Shown: in pieces, positions 49,680-58,862 of the stretch
Position numbering within the stretch: position 1 is the first letter of the stretch
Layout of the letters: every line of letters starts with the position of its first letter
DNA from: Streptosporangium brasiliense
Lineage (GTDB): Bacteria > Actinomycetota > Actinomycetes > Streptosporangiales > Streptosporangiaceae
Reading direction: 5' to 3'
DNA: 64,000 nucleotides
Assembly: GCF_030811595.1 (NCBI RefSeq)
Contig: NZ_JAUSRB010000002.1
Coordinates: 1,550,001 to 1,614,000 of the forward strand
Notes under the pieces: generated by a model
The model's database searches: none
What the model saw: the letters and a program-made list of their open reading frames with translations, nothing else
Told to the model about the DNA's origin: nothing
Made by a program: the position numbers and the translations under genes

Positions 49680-51239
49680 ATGGCTTCTCCCTCACCCCGC
49701 AAATGGGGCACGCTGGCGATCGCCTGCCTCGCCGTGTCGCTGCTCGCCGTCGACCTCACGGTGCTGCACCAGGCCGCGCCCAAGCTGGTCGAGGCGATGC
49801 GCCCCTCGGCCCCCCAGTTCCTGTGGATCGTCGACGTGTACGGCTTCGCGCTGGCCGGGCTCCTGGTCACCATGGGCAACCTCGGCGACCGGATCGGCCG
49901 CAAGCGGCTCCTGCTCGTCGGTATGACGGCCTTCGGGACCGCCTCGGCCCTGACCGCCTACGCGCCGACGCCGGAGTCGCTCATCGCGGCCCGGGCGCTG
50001 CTCGGCGCCGCGGGCGCCACCATCATGCCGTCCACCCTGTCGATGATCAGGAACGTCTTCACCGACCCGAGGGAGCGGACCACCGCGATCGGCATCTGGA
50101 GCAGCGTCTCCGCGCTGGGCTTCGCCCTCGGTCCCATGGTCGGCGGAGCGCTCCTCAACTCCTTCTGGTGGGGCTCCGTCTTCCTCGTCAACGTGCCGGT
50201 CGCCGCGCTGATCGTCATCGTCGGCTCCGTCGTGCTGCCCGAGTCGCGCGACCCCGGGCCGGGCCGGATCGACCTGGTGAGCGTGCCGCTGTCGGCCGCC
50301 GGCGTCGTCGGTGTCGTCTACGCGCTCAAGACCGCCGTCCACGACGGCCTCGCCGAGCCCGGCGTCTGGGTGGCCGCCGCGGTCGGCATCGTCTCGCTCG
50401 TCCTGTTCACCCGGCGGCAGACCCGGCTGGCGGAGCCCCTCATCGACGTCCGGCTCTTCCGGCACCGCGCCTTCTCGGCGGCTGTCGGGGCCAACGTCGT
50501 CTGCATCTTCTCGATGCTCGCCGCGTCACTCGCCTTCGCCCAGTATTTCCAGCTCGTCCTGGGCTGGTCGCCTCTCATGTCGGGGCTGGCGGGCCTGCCC
50601 GGCGGCCTGGGCGCGGCGGTGGGCGGGGCGCTGGCGGGCCCGCTGGTCACCGTCCTGGGCCGGGCGCGGGTCGTCTCCCTCGGGCTCGCCCTCACCGCCG
50701 CCGGATTCTTCCTGTACGGCCGGCTCGACGTGGACACGGTCTACGCGTACATGGTGACCGCGATGATCGTCGCCTCGGTGGGCACCGGATTCACCTTCGC
50801 CGTCACCAACGACACCATCCTCGCCTCGGTCCCCAAGGAGCGGGCGGGCGCGGCGTCCGCGATCGCGGAGACCGGTCAGGAGATGGGCGGCGCGCTGGGC
50901 ATCGCCGTACTCGGGAGTGTGCTGACCGGCGCCTACCGCGCCGACCTGAGGCTCCCGGTCGAGGTGCCCGCGGAGGCGGCGGCCCAGATCAGGGAGTCGC
51001 TCGGCGGGGCGTTGGAGGTCGCCGCCGCCCTGCCCGCGCGGCTGGCGGAGACGGTCGCCGAGGCCGCCAGGCAGACCTTCGTCGACAGCATGCAGACGAC
51101 CGTGACGACCGGCGCGGTGCTGCTCGCGCTCCTCGCGGCGGCCACGCTGCCCGCCCTGCGCGGCGTCCCCAAGGTGATCTCCGAGCCGGCCCCCGCCGAC
51201 GGGGACAGGACTCAGGACGGGCCCGCCGCGCTCCGCTAG
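49680..51239 (+). CDS. DHA2-type MFS multidrug efflux pump
   Basis: A 519-residue protein with fourteen predicted spans. Motifs: LLAVDLTVLHQAAPKLVEAM, GNLGDRIGRKRLLLVG (motif A), RALLGAAGATIMPSTLSMIR (motif B/C region) and ALGPMVGGALLNSFWWGSVF (motif C). It resembles QacA/SmvA-type exporters. The start has no obvious ribosome site, so the mRNA may be leaderless. No regulator is adjacent. Confidence 0.9.
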   Translation: MASPSPRKWGTLAIACLAVSLLAVDLTVLHQAAPKLVEAMRPSAPQFLWIVDVYGFALAGLLVTMGNLGDRIGRKRLLLVGMTAFGTASALTAYAPTPESLIAARALLGAAGATIMPSTLSMIRNVFTDPRERTTAIGIWSSVSALGFALGPMVGGALLNSFWWGSVFLVNVPVAALIVIVGSVVLPESRDPGPGRIDLVSVPLSAAGVVGVVYALKTAVHDGLAEPGVWVAAAVGIVSLVLFTRRQTRLAEPLIDVRLFRHRAFSAAVGANVVCIFSMLAASLAFAQYFQLVLGWSPLMSGLAGLPGGLGAAVGGALAGPLVTVLGRARVVSLGLALTAAGFFLYGRLDVDTVYAYMVTAMIVASVGTGFTFAVTNDTILASVPKERAGAASAIAETGQEMGGALGIAVLGSVLTGAYRADLRLPVEVPAEAAAQIRESLGGALEVAAALPARLAETVAEAARQTFVDSMQTTVTTGAVLLALLAAATLPALRGVPKVISEPAPADGDRTQDGPAALR

Positions 51240-51813
51240 CCGCTCCCGGCGGGCGTGGGCCGGCGCGAGTGAACACGGACGCGAGCGGGTACAGGTGAGC
51301 GCGGACGGGTGTGGCGGGCGGCCGGTGGAGCGGACGGAGAGGTCATCCGAAATCGAGTTCGATCGCCGTTCCGGACCGGAAAGACGGTGACCTGATTCCT
51401 CGATCCGGTGGCCCGGCCGGACGGGCCGAATACGTGAAGGCCATTCATATCGGATCCCGGCAAGCGCCCGCGGCAATCCGTTCCGCGAAAACGAAGCCGC
51501 CTCCGCGGATCCTCCTCTTGACACCCCGCCGGGGAACCGGAAACTCAACATAGGGCGAACATCAAGCCCACCCCAGGGAAATAACAGATCAACGGGAAAG
51601 CCGGAGTGTCAGCTGAGCGCAGAGGGTGCAGGTAAATCTCTAGAGAAGTGCCGATATGACCTGTTGGCACGAGATCGGCAGGTCAGCATGGCACCTATTT
51701 CGGACATGCCCTATTATGGCTTATGTGTTATTTATAAACCAATAGCCATAAGTGCCAATTACTCAACCCCTTTACCTTCCCAATAGATCACGGTCAGTCT
51801 AATATTTGGACCT
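51240..51813. promoter_or_regulatory. 574-bp region upstream of the membrane-protein locus
   Basis: No gene is seen. 51690-51790 is strikingly AT-rich compared with its surroundings and contains TTATGGCT (51713-51720) facing AGCCATAA (51745-51752). It likely holds the promoter of the following seven-gene run; the abrupt composition change may mark an island edge. Confidence 0.5.
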
Positions 51814-53298
51814 ATGTCATGGCGCGCATCAGATTTCCCAGATAGGCAGCCTGGGCCCTCTGGCCGCGGTGACGCTTCCGCCCAGCACGAATCGGACCAC
51901 TCGTCCGACTGGCATCCCGAGCGACTCGCCGCATTCGATTGGCGGAAGGTCATTCTGTCCGGGGCGATTTTATCGATCTTCGCCGGGGCGGGGGTCTGGC
52001 TCACCACGAGAGACACCTCCGGGCCGCAGGCCCTGGTCGCCAACCCGACCCCCCGGCCCTCCGTGACGGGCTGGGAGGCGGCGGTCCCTCCGCCCTCGAC
52101 ACCGGCCCCCTCCACACCGGCCCCGAGCGGGAAGGGCACGCCGTCCCCCTCCGCCTCCGACAGCGGGCGCACACCGGCGCCCTCCGCACCGGCCCCCGGC
52201 GGGAAGAGCACAGCGGCCCCCTCCGCCCCGGACGGCGGGCGCACACCGGCGCCCTCCGCACCGGCTCCCGACGCCGAGGGCACCGCCGCGCCGTCCCCCA
52301 GGCCCAAGGCCGCCGGCACCGAACAGGCACGGATCAGGGCCAGGGTCACCGTCCCGCCATCCATCACCCCGGTGCCCCTGCCCCCTCCGCCCGTCGGCTC
52401 CCCGTCCGCCGCCCCTCCGGCCAGAGCCCGCTCGTCCCAGCTCTCCACCAAGGAGGTCTACCGCATCCACGGCCGCTACCAGCGGGGGCTGTCAGCGGCC
52501 CAGGCCACCCTGGACCAGGCCGCGATGGGCAAGCTGGAGCACGGGCTCGCGCTGGAGATGACGCGGGCGAGCTTCAAGACCGCCCGGCTGGAGGGCGAGT
52601 CGGTGGCGTCGGGGATCTGGCCCAATCCGCAGGTGTGGATCCCCCGCCATGTCGAGGGCACCCCCGACTGGTTCGTGGCGGTCTCCTACGAGCCGGGGGT
52701 CGCCCGGATCACCGACGTGATGAGCTCCACCCCCGCCGGATGGCGGCTGGTGGCGTCGGCGGCGGACACGCGGGCCACCCCCGCCCGGTTCCCCAAGATC
52801 GCGACTGACGCCGACGGCTACGCCACGAGCCTGCCCGAGAACACCTCCGAACTGCTCGCGACCCCGCGTGAGGTCGCGAGCGCCCACCTGGCGAGCCTGG
52901 CGGGCGCCGAGCTGGACCCGACCTTCGCCGACGGGCCGTGGACGAGCGAGACCGTGGAGTTCTGGCAGCAGGAACGCGCCCAGTTGGAGGAGGCAGGCTG
53001 GTCCCTCAGGCTGTCATACCAGCTCGAAGGCCCGGTGCGCTCGTTGAGGACCAGCGACGGGGGCGCCCTGATCTGGTACGCGGCCCGCTCCGTCGACGCG
53101 CGCAAGGCTGAGCGCGTGGGAGCGAAGGTCACCCTGAAGGGGTCGGCCGCCGTCCGCACCGGGAACCGGTCCTTCACCCGCTCGGTGAGCGCGACCTACG
53201 GACGCATGTACGTAGCCCATGTCCCTCCCGCCGGTTCCATCGAGCCCGTCCGCGTGCTGGGCGAGTGGAGCGACGTCCTGGAGAGCCACGGCGACTGA
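51814..53298 (+). CDS. single-span membrane protein with Pro-rich linker
   Basis: A 494-residue protein. A short cytoplasmic segment (to ~45) is followed by one membrane span (KVILSGAILSIFAGAGVWL), a ~140-residue Pro/Ala/Ser linker with repeats such as TPAPSAPAP, and an extracytoplasmic domain from about 205 (STKEVYRIHGRYQRGLSAAQ to the end). The last domain has alternating strands and helices but no motif I recognise. It opens a same-strand run with short gaps, so a joint function with the following genes is likely. Confidence 0.75.
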   Translation: MSWRASDFPDRQPGPSGRGDASAQHESDHSSDWHPERLAAFDWRKVILSGAILSIFAGAGVWLTTRDTSGPQALVANPTPRPSVTGWEAAVPPPSTPAPSTPAPSGKGTPSPSASDSGRTPAPSAPAPGGKSTAAPSAPDGGRTPAPSAPAPDAEGTAAPSPRPKAAGTEQARIRARVTVPPSITPVPLPPPPVGSPSAAPPARARSSQLSTKEVYRIHGRYQRGLSAAQATLDQAAMGKLEHGLALEMTRASFKTARLEGESVASGIWPNPQVWIPRHVEGTPDWFVAVSYEPGVARITDVMSSTPAGWRLVASAADTRATPARFPKIATDADGYATSLPENTSELLATPREVASAHLASLAGAELDPTFADGPWTSETVEFWQQERAQLEEAGWSLRLSYQLEGPVRSLRTSDGGALIWYAARSVDARKAERVGAKVTLKGSAAVRTGNRSFTRSVSATYGRMYVAHVPPAGSIEPVRVLGEWSDVLESHGD

Positions 53299-53325
53299 CA
53301 CCCCCCTGGAAGAAGAGGAACATCC

Positions 53326-54957
53326 ATGATGACACCCTCACGTAAGGCATCACGCGCGACGGTGATCACTGCAAGTATTGCGATCGGCGTGTTCGGGGCC
53401 GGTGCCGGGCTGGGAACCGTCATCGCCGCCCGTTCGCATCCCGCCGAGGAGAGGGTGATGCGCCTGGCGGCCGGCACCTACCACCTCGACGACGGCGAGC
53501 AGGCGTGGAAGTCCCGTGGCTCGGCCGACGGGGACCCGACTCTCCCGCTCTCCGGCGCCGACGAGGGCAGCACCATCACCGGCGACGGTCCCAAGGAGTC
53601 TCCCCGGGTCTGCCTGACCACCACCACCGACGGGCACGCGGTCGGAGGCGGCGGGGGAGGCTGCGTCTCGCTCGCCGTCCTGGCGAGTGCCGCCTCCGCC
53701 CTGCAGCGGCCCGGAAACCCCAAGAGCACGGCGTCGTCGCCGCCCAAGCGGGAGTCCTCGGCCCCGGAGCCCCGCCGCTCGACGGCGGCGCAGCCCGCTC
53801 CGGAGCCCCGCCGCTCGACGGCGCCGCTGCAGCCCGCCCCGGAGACCCGCCGCTCGACGGCGGCGCAGCCGCCACCGGCGAAGTCGGGCCGCTCCACGCC
53901 TCCCCCCGCGCCGGCGCCGACGAAGAAGATCGCCGGTGACATCTCGGAGAGCGGCAGCCGGATCGAGCAGGCCGAGAAGAAGACCGAGAAGAAGGTCGAC
54001 GTCGAGCGGGAGAAGGAGCAGCCGACCCCCAAGCCCGCCCAGCCCTCGGACACCGGCACGCCGGCCCAGCCCACGGACGTCGCCAAGCCCACGGTCCCCG
54101 CCGAGACACCGAAACCTCCGGCGGACTCGGCGACGCCCACCCCGTCGGCGAGCGCCGGTGAGCAGGCCACGCCCACGGCGACCCCCGGCCCCTCGGACAC
54201 CCGCCCTCCGGGGACTCCCACCCCCGCGCCGTCCCAGGACACGCAGCTCCCCCAGCCCGACCAGCGCACGGCCCAGAACCCGTCCCAGGCTCCCGACGGA
54301 AGCGTGCTGCAGCCCGCCACGCCGCTTCCGAACGGTGAGGTCTCCGGAGACGGCGACTCCCTGCCGATCTTCCGGGACCCGGAGCTGCTCCGGCGGGCCC
54401 AGGAGGCCCTGGGGCTGGACAAGAACATGCGCTACACGGACGAGAACGGCGTGTGGGACCTCAACATCGCCCCGCCGGGCACCCCTCCGTGCCGGGACTA
54501 CTCGGCCGCCGAGCTTCAGCGGCTGGGCGCGTCCCAGGACGGCGGCCCGGCCATCCCCCGCGACTCCTGCCAGTGGCCCGCCTTCATCCGCTGGCTCTAC
54601 GCGGAGCCGGCACCCGGTGAGGTCAGCAACTGGACCAAGTTCACCGGTCTACCCGAGCGGAACCTTGAGCTCGTGGTGACCGACCCCTCCACCGCCCCGC
54701 CCGCCCGGCCCGACAACGGCCAGGTCCAGCCGGACAACGACCAGGTCCAGCCCGACACCCGCCAGGTCCAGCCGGACAACGGTCAGGTCCAGCCGGACCA
54801 GCCGGACCAGGCCGTCCTGCCCGACACCCAACGGGTCCAGCCCGACACCCGCCAGGTCCAGCCCGACAACGGCCCCGGCCAGATCCAGCCGGACCCGGCC
54901 GTCCAGTCCGATACCAGTCAGGTCCACCCGGACCCGTTCGGATACACCGGCCCATGA
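53326..54957 (+). CDS. membrane-anchored repeat protein with QVQPD repeats
   Basis: A 543-residue protein from ATG 53326. The N-terminus is a signal anchor (VITASIAIGVFGAGAGLGTV). A long disordered part has EPRRSTAAQPAP-type repeats and a charged EKKTEKKVDVEREKEQ stretch. A small folded part around 360-445 contains C-rich PPCRDYSAAELQRLG and ends with SCQWPAFIRWLYAE. The tail is a run of 7-residue repeats (QVQPDN, QVQPDT), suggestive of cell-wall crossing or multivalent binding. The stop overlaps the next start by 4 bases. Confidence 0.75.
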   Translation: MMTPSRKASRATVITASIAIGVFGAGAGLGTVIAARSHPAEERVMRLAAGTYHLDDGEQAWKSRGSADGDPTLPLSGADEGSTITGDGPKESPRVCLTTTTDGHAVGGGGGGCVSLAVLASAASALQRPGNPKSTASSPPKRESSAPEPRRSTAAQPAPEPRRSTAPLQPAPETRRSTAAQPPPAKSGRSTPPPAPAPTKKIAGDISESGSRIEQAEKKTEKKVDVEREKEQPTPKPAQPSDTGTPAQPTDVAKPTVPAETPKPPADSATPTPSASAGEQATPTATPGPSDTRPPGTPTPAPSQDTQLPQPDQRTAQNPSQAPDGSVLQPATPLPNGEVSGDGDSLPIFRDPELLRRAQEALGLDKNMRYTDENGVWDLNIAPPGTPPCRDYSAAELQRLGASQDGGPAIPRDSCQWPAFIRWLYAEPAPGEVSNWTKFTGLPERNLELVVTDPSTAPPARPDNGQVQPDNDQVQPDTRQVQPDNGQVQPDQPDQAVLPDTQRVQPDTRQVQPDNGPGQIQPDPAVQSDTSQVHPDPFGYTGP

Positions 54958-57050
54958 GCACTCGCCCCCGAGCTGGGCGCGCCGTGCTCGGTCCCGGCCA
55001 GGGGGCGACCTGGGTGGGTGAGCACGGCGCGCACCTGATGGACTACGCCGCCTACCATCTCGCCCCCGACCGGGCGCTGGCGGCGGTCACCTCCGCGCTG
55101 GCCGCCTGCCAGGCCCAGCCGGCGCCCCGGGACATCACCGCCCGGGGGTGGTTGCTCGCCGTGCTCCGGCGTGACTGCCGCGCCGCGCCCGGCTACCGGG
55201 AGCAGTACGTCCCGGAAGCCGGGCCGGGCATGCCGGACGCCCGGCTGATCGAGCGCGTCTGGACGATCGTCGACCCGCTGGGCACCGAGACGCTCAGGTT
55301 GATGTACCGCCACGAGCTGGCCCCCCTCGACCTGTCCCACATGCTGGCGATGCCCGTGGAGGAGGTCGGCAGGCTGGCGACACGCACCCAGGACCTGATC
55401 GAGACCCTCGTGAGCGGCCTGGACGCCATCCAACACGGCCGCGGCACCTGCCCGGAGCTCCCCCCGCTGATCGAGGCCCTGTTCCCCGGCGGGCTCGGTG
55501 AGCCCGCCGACCCCGACGGGTTCGACGGGCCTGACGGGTTCGACGAGTCCGACGGGTCCGACGGGCGGCGGACGCTCTCTACCGCCGAGTTCGAAGAGGC
55601 CCGTACGGACCTGCTGTCCCACATGATCAAGTGCTCCGCGTGCACGCGGCCGATCAACATCCGCTACACGGTCCCGCAGATGATCTCCCACCCGCGGATC
55701 CCGCCCCTCACCGCCGAGGTGCGGCGGCGGCTCCTCGACTCCCTCCCGCCCCCCACGCAACCGCCCGAACCGAAGAGCGCTCCCACGCCCGCCGAGGCGG
55801 CGGACCCCGGAGCGCGCACGCCGCCGCAGGAGGAGACCCGGCCCGGCCGGGCCGTACGGCCGGGCCGTACGGCCAGACCGGACCGCTCCACCCTCCCGTA
55901 CCTCCCCGTCCGCCCGGACCGTTCCACACCCCGCCGTCCTGCCAGTCCCCCCCGGCCCGACCGCCCTGACCGCGCGGACCGCCCCGACCGTCCAGACCGC
56001 ACGGATCGCACGGATCGCCCAGAACGCGCGGACCATCCGGACCGTTCAGACCGCACGGACCGGGGGGACCGCACGGACCGGATGGACCGGGCGGACCGCA
56101 CGGACCCGGGGGACCGGGCGGATCGCATGAACCGCACGGATCGCACGGCCCCGGCGGACCGCACGGACCCGGGGGACCGCGCGGGCCGCGCGAGCCGGGT
56201 GGACCGGGTGGAGCGCGCGGACCGTTCGGACCGCTCCACGCTTCCGTACCTTCCCGTGCTGCCGGAGCGTCCCACCTTTCCGTCCCTGCCGACGCTGCCG
56301 GCAGGGACGGCCCGGCCGCGCTCCGCTCTGTCCCCGCCCCCGGCCCCGTCCTCACAGGACACCCCCCTGTACGACGCGCTGCTCTCGCAGACGCGGGTGC
56401 GCGAGAACGACATGACCGCCACCAACCCCGCCATCCCCGCCATCACCGGCCAGCCGTCCGCCGGCAGGTCCGGCGACAGGCGGGCGCCGGCGGTCCGGGC
56501 CTACGCCAGAGCGACCGGCGAGCCCGAGGGGGTGCGCTTCGGCCCCGGCGTCCGGTTCGTGGAGGCGCTCGCATGGGCGGGGGAACGGGTCCGGAGCACC
56601 ACCATCAAGATCGTCATCATCGTGGTCGCCGGGGCCGCGGGCACCCTGACGGGCATGAACCTCCTCGGGCCCGCCATCGGGACCGAGCGGCCCGCCGGTT
56701 CCCTGCAGTCCTCCGCCGTCCAGGACACCACGGCCGGCACCGCCCCCGCCCCCCGGAGCGGGCTCGCCGCACGGCTGCGGATCCCCCCTGTGGTGACCCT
56801 GGACGAGTTCGGCCAGGGCAGCCTGGTCCTCACCATCTCCGGGGCCGCCCTCGACTGGCGGATAACGGCGCCCGGGCTGGCCGTGAGCCCGTCCAACGGC
56901 ACCCTGGAGCAGGGACGGACCAGTGTGATCACGCTGCGCGCCCATCGGATCCGCCAATGGTGCGGCGTCCCCTCCTCCGTCACCGCCCCCCTGACCGTCC
57001 ACGGACCCGACGACTCGATCACCACGACGGTGCGCTGGCTCACCTGCTGA
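54954..57050 (+). CDS. membrane-tethered sigma-like protein with anti-sigma zinc motif and BACON-like domain
   Basis: A 698-residue protein. Residues 28-76 resemble sigma region 2 ([31 protein letters not shown]) and 98-153 resemble region 4 ([39 protein letters not shown]). H223-x3-C227-x2-C230 (HMIKCSAC) is the zinc anti-sigma signature. Residues ~335-425 are a long RxD repeat (DRTDR, DRADR). One span follows at about 550-570, then an all-beta C-terminus ([27 protein letters not shown]) similar to BACON/Ig-like domains. Sigma activity is not proven; region 2 is diverged. A one-chain signalling protein is inferred. Confidence 0.7.
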   Translation: MSTRPRAGRAVLGPGQGATWVGEHGAHLMDYAAYHLAPDRALAAVTSALAACQAQPAPRDITARGWLLAVLRRDCRAAPGYREQYVPEAGPGMPDARLIERVWTIVDPLGTETLRLMYRHELAPLDLSHMLAMPVEEVGRLATRTQDLIETLVSGLDAIQHGRGTCPELPPLIEALFPGGLGEPADPDGFDGPDGFDESDGSDGRRTLSTAEFEEARTDLLSHMIKCSACTRPINIRYTVPQMISHPRIPPLTAEVRRRLLDSLPPPTQPPEPKSAPTPAEAADPGARTPPQEETRPGRAVRPGRTARPDRSTLPYLPVRPDRSTPRRPASPPRPDRPDRADRPDRPDRTDRTDRPERADHPDRSDRTDRGDRTDRMDRADRTDPGDRADRMNRTDRTAPADRTDPGDRAGRASRVDRVERADRSDRSTLPYLPVLPERPTFPSLPTLPAGTARPRSALSPPPAPSSQDTPLYDALLSQTRVRENDMTATNPAIPAITGQPSAGRSGDRRAPAVRAYARATGEPEGVRFGPGVRFVEALAWAGERVRSTTIKIVIIVVAGAAGTLTGMNLLGPAIGTERPAGSLQSSAVQDTTAGTAPAPRSGLAARLRIPPVVTLDEFGQGSLVLTISGAALDWRITAPGLAVSPSNGTLEQGRTSVITLRAHRIRQWCGVPSSVTAPLTVHGPDDSITTTVRWLTC

Positions 57051-57099
57051 CAGCCCCGTCCCCCCTGCTCTGCGAAAGTTCTCTGAAAGGACCTTGGCC

Positions 57100-58092
57100 A
57101 TGACGGAGACGTCCCCCCGGATCCAGAGCTCGCCGTCCGCTCCGGCGGAGCAGTTCCAGGAGACGGTCCCCCTCACCGCCGAACACCTGCTCATCAACCG
57201 GCGCCCCGAGCCCACCGGCGGGTGGCGGCGGCTCATCTGGCAGCTCTCCGGCGGGAAGATCATCCCGGCGGAGTCGGCCACGGAGGTGGAGCGCCGCACG
57301 CTGATAGCCCAGGCCCAGACCCCCGTGGCGAGCGGGCACCACCGGATCGCGGTCATGAGCCTCAAGGGCGGGGTCGGCAAGACCACGACGACCGCCGCCC
57401 TGGGCAACACCCTGGCCTCCCTGCGGGGAGACCGGGTCATCGCGATCGACGCCAACCCCGACCGGGGGACCCTCGGGATCAAGGTCAAGTCCGAGACGGC
57501 GGCGACCATCCGCACGCTGCTCGCCGAAGCCCCCCACATCGTCCGCTACGCCGACGCGCGCGCCTTCACCTCCCAGTCGACCGCCCGGCTGGAGGTTCTC
57601 GCCTCCGACACCGATCCCGCCGTGAGCGAGGCGTTCAACGCCGAGGACTACCGCACGGTCGCCGGGCTCATCGAGCGCTACTACTCGATCTGCATCACCG
57701 ACTGCGGGACCGGGCTGCTCCACGGGGCCATGGGGGCGACGCTGGAGCTGGCCGACCAGATCGTGCTGGTCAGCCTGGTCGCGGTGGACGGGGCGAGCTC
57801 GGCCGCCGCGACGCTGGACTGGCTCACCGCTCACGGGTACGCGGACCTGGTCAAGAACGCCATCGTCGTGCTGAACGCCGTGGAGCCCAAGTCCGACGTG
57901 GACGTGGAGCTGCTGGAACGTCATTTCGGCTCCCGCTGCCGCACCGTCATCCGCGTCCCCTACGACCCGCACCTCAAGGAGGGCGCCGAGGTCGACCTGG
58001 CCCGCCTCCGGCCCACCACCCGGGGTGCCTACCTGCGCCTGGCCGCCGCCGCCGGCCAGGCGTTCGGCCAGCGTCCCGATCGGGGCAAGTAG
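57100..58092 (+). CDS. MinD/ParA-type ATPase
   Basis: A 330-residue protein; ATG 57100 has GAAAGGAC upstream. The deviant Walker A is [10 protein letters not shown] (K89 is the signature Lys), the A' region [11 protein letters not shown], and [12 protein letters not shown] fits the Walker B/switch area. It differs from chromosome-partition ParA in its N-terminal 80-residue extension (with [14 protein letters not shown]) and lacks a ParB partner, resembling the ATPases of actinomycete envelope or type VII secretion loci. It may organise the neighbouring membrane proteins. The stop overlaps the next start by one base. Confidence 0.85.
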   Translation: MTETSPRIQSSPSAPAEQFQETVPLTAEHLLINRRPEPTGGWRRLIWQLSGGKIIPAESATEVERRTLIAQAQTPVASGHHRIAVMSLKGGVGKTTTTAALGNTLASLRGDRVIAIDANPDRGTLGIKVKSETAATIRTLLAEAPHIVRYADARAFTSQSTARLEVLASDTDPAVSEAFNAEDYRTVAGLIERYYSICITDCGTGLLHGAMGATLELADQIVLVSLVAVDGASSAAATLDWLTAHGYADLVKNAIVVLNAVEPKSDVDVELLERHFGSRCRTVIRVPYDPHLKEGAEVDLARLRPTTRGAYLRLAAAAGQAFGQRPDRGK

Positions 58093-58847
58093 TGAGGCCA
58101 GCCGCCGAGGACCCCGTGCTCGACTGGGATCTGGGCCCCCCGCCCCACAACTCCCGGCGGATGATCGTCGTGGTCGTCTCCATCGTGGGGGCGATCCTGC
58201 TGATGATCGGCGCGTGGCACTTCCTGCGGCCCGAGCCCGTCACCTCGACGGCCCGGACCGCGGACCCGGCCGCCGCCGGCACCGTCGCGCTCGCCCCGCC
58301 CTCCGGCTACGAGGGCGACGCCGGCTATCCCGTCGGGTTCCCCCACACCGAGCTGGGGGCGGTCTCGGCGGCGGCCGCCACACTGGAGGCGGCGTGGACA
58401 CTGGACATCGAGCAGGCCGAGCAGGCGGCGGTCCTGTACGCCCCGCCGGAGCAGCAGGAGGCGGCCCGGGCCGGCGCGCGGGCCGCCGTCGCCGGATGGC
58501 GCGAGACCCTCGGCCTCCCCAAGGCCGGCAAGCTCCCCGACGGGGCCGCCATGCGGACGAGGACGATCGGGGTCCAGTGGCGGGCCCGTGCCAAGGACCA
58601 GATCCAGGTGTCCGTCCTGGTCCAGGTGACCGCGACCAAGGGCGCCCAGGACACCGACCCGACCTACTCCAGCCCGTACGCCATGAGTCTGCTCATGGCG
58701 TGGCATCCCGGCATGCGGGGCCGGGGCGACTGGGTCAACATCCCCGATCCCGTCTCCGCCGCGGTGCCCGAGGTCGCCCTGCCCGGCACCCCCGAGTTCA
58801 CCGCCGCGGGCTGGAAACCCATCTCCGGCCCCGAGCCCACCTCATAG
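58092..58847 (+). CDS. single-span membrane protein of the same locus
   Basis: A 251-residue protein from GTG 58092, overlapping the ATPase stop. One membrane span at 24-45 (MIVVVVSIVGAILLMIGAW), a short linker and an extracytoplasmic domain with HTELGAVSAAAATLEAAWTL and QWRARAKDQIQVSVLVQVTA. The layout (N-in anchor plus an NTF2-like/cystatin-like outer domain) recalls TcpC- or VirB8-like assembly proteins, but similarity is only structural guesswork. Confidence 0.7.
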   Translation: MRPAAEDPVLDWDLGPPPHNSRRMIVVVVSIVGAILLMIGAWHFLRPEPVTSTARTADPAAAGTVALAPPSGYEGDAGYPVGFPHTELGAVSAAAATLEAAWTLDIEQAEQAAVLYAPPEQQEAARAGARAAVAGWRETLGLPKAGKLPDGAAMRTRTIGVQWRARAKDQIQVSVLVQVTATKGAQDTDPTYSSPYAMSLLMAWHPGMRGRGDWVNIPDPVSAAVPEVALPGTPEFTAAGWKPISGPEPTS

Positions 58848-58862
58848 ACCGAGGAGGCACCC

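Noticed and set aside
55960-56235. RxD repeat region as a non-coding satellite
   Set aside because: It stays in one frame between sigma-like and membrane segments and keeps a strict codon pattern, so it is coding.
57100-58092. Plasmid or chromosome partition ParA
   Set aside because: No ParB gene or parS-like repeats are nearby, and the N-terminal extension and membrane-protein neighbours point to an envelope role.
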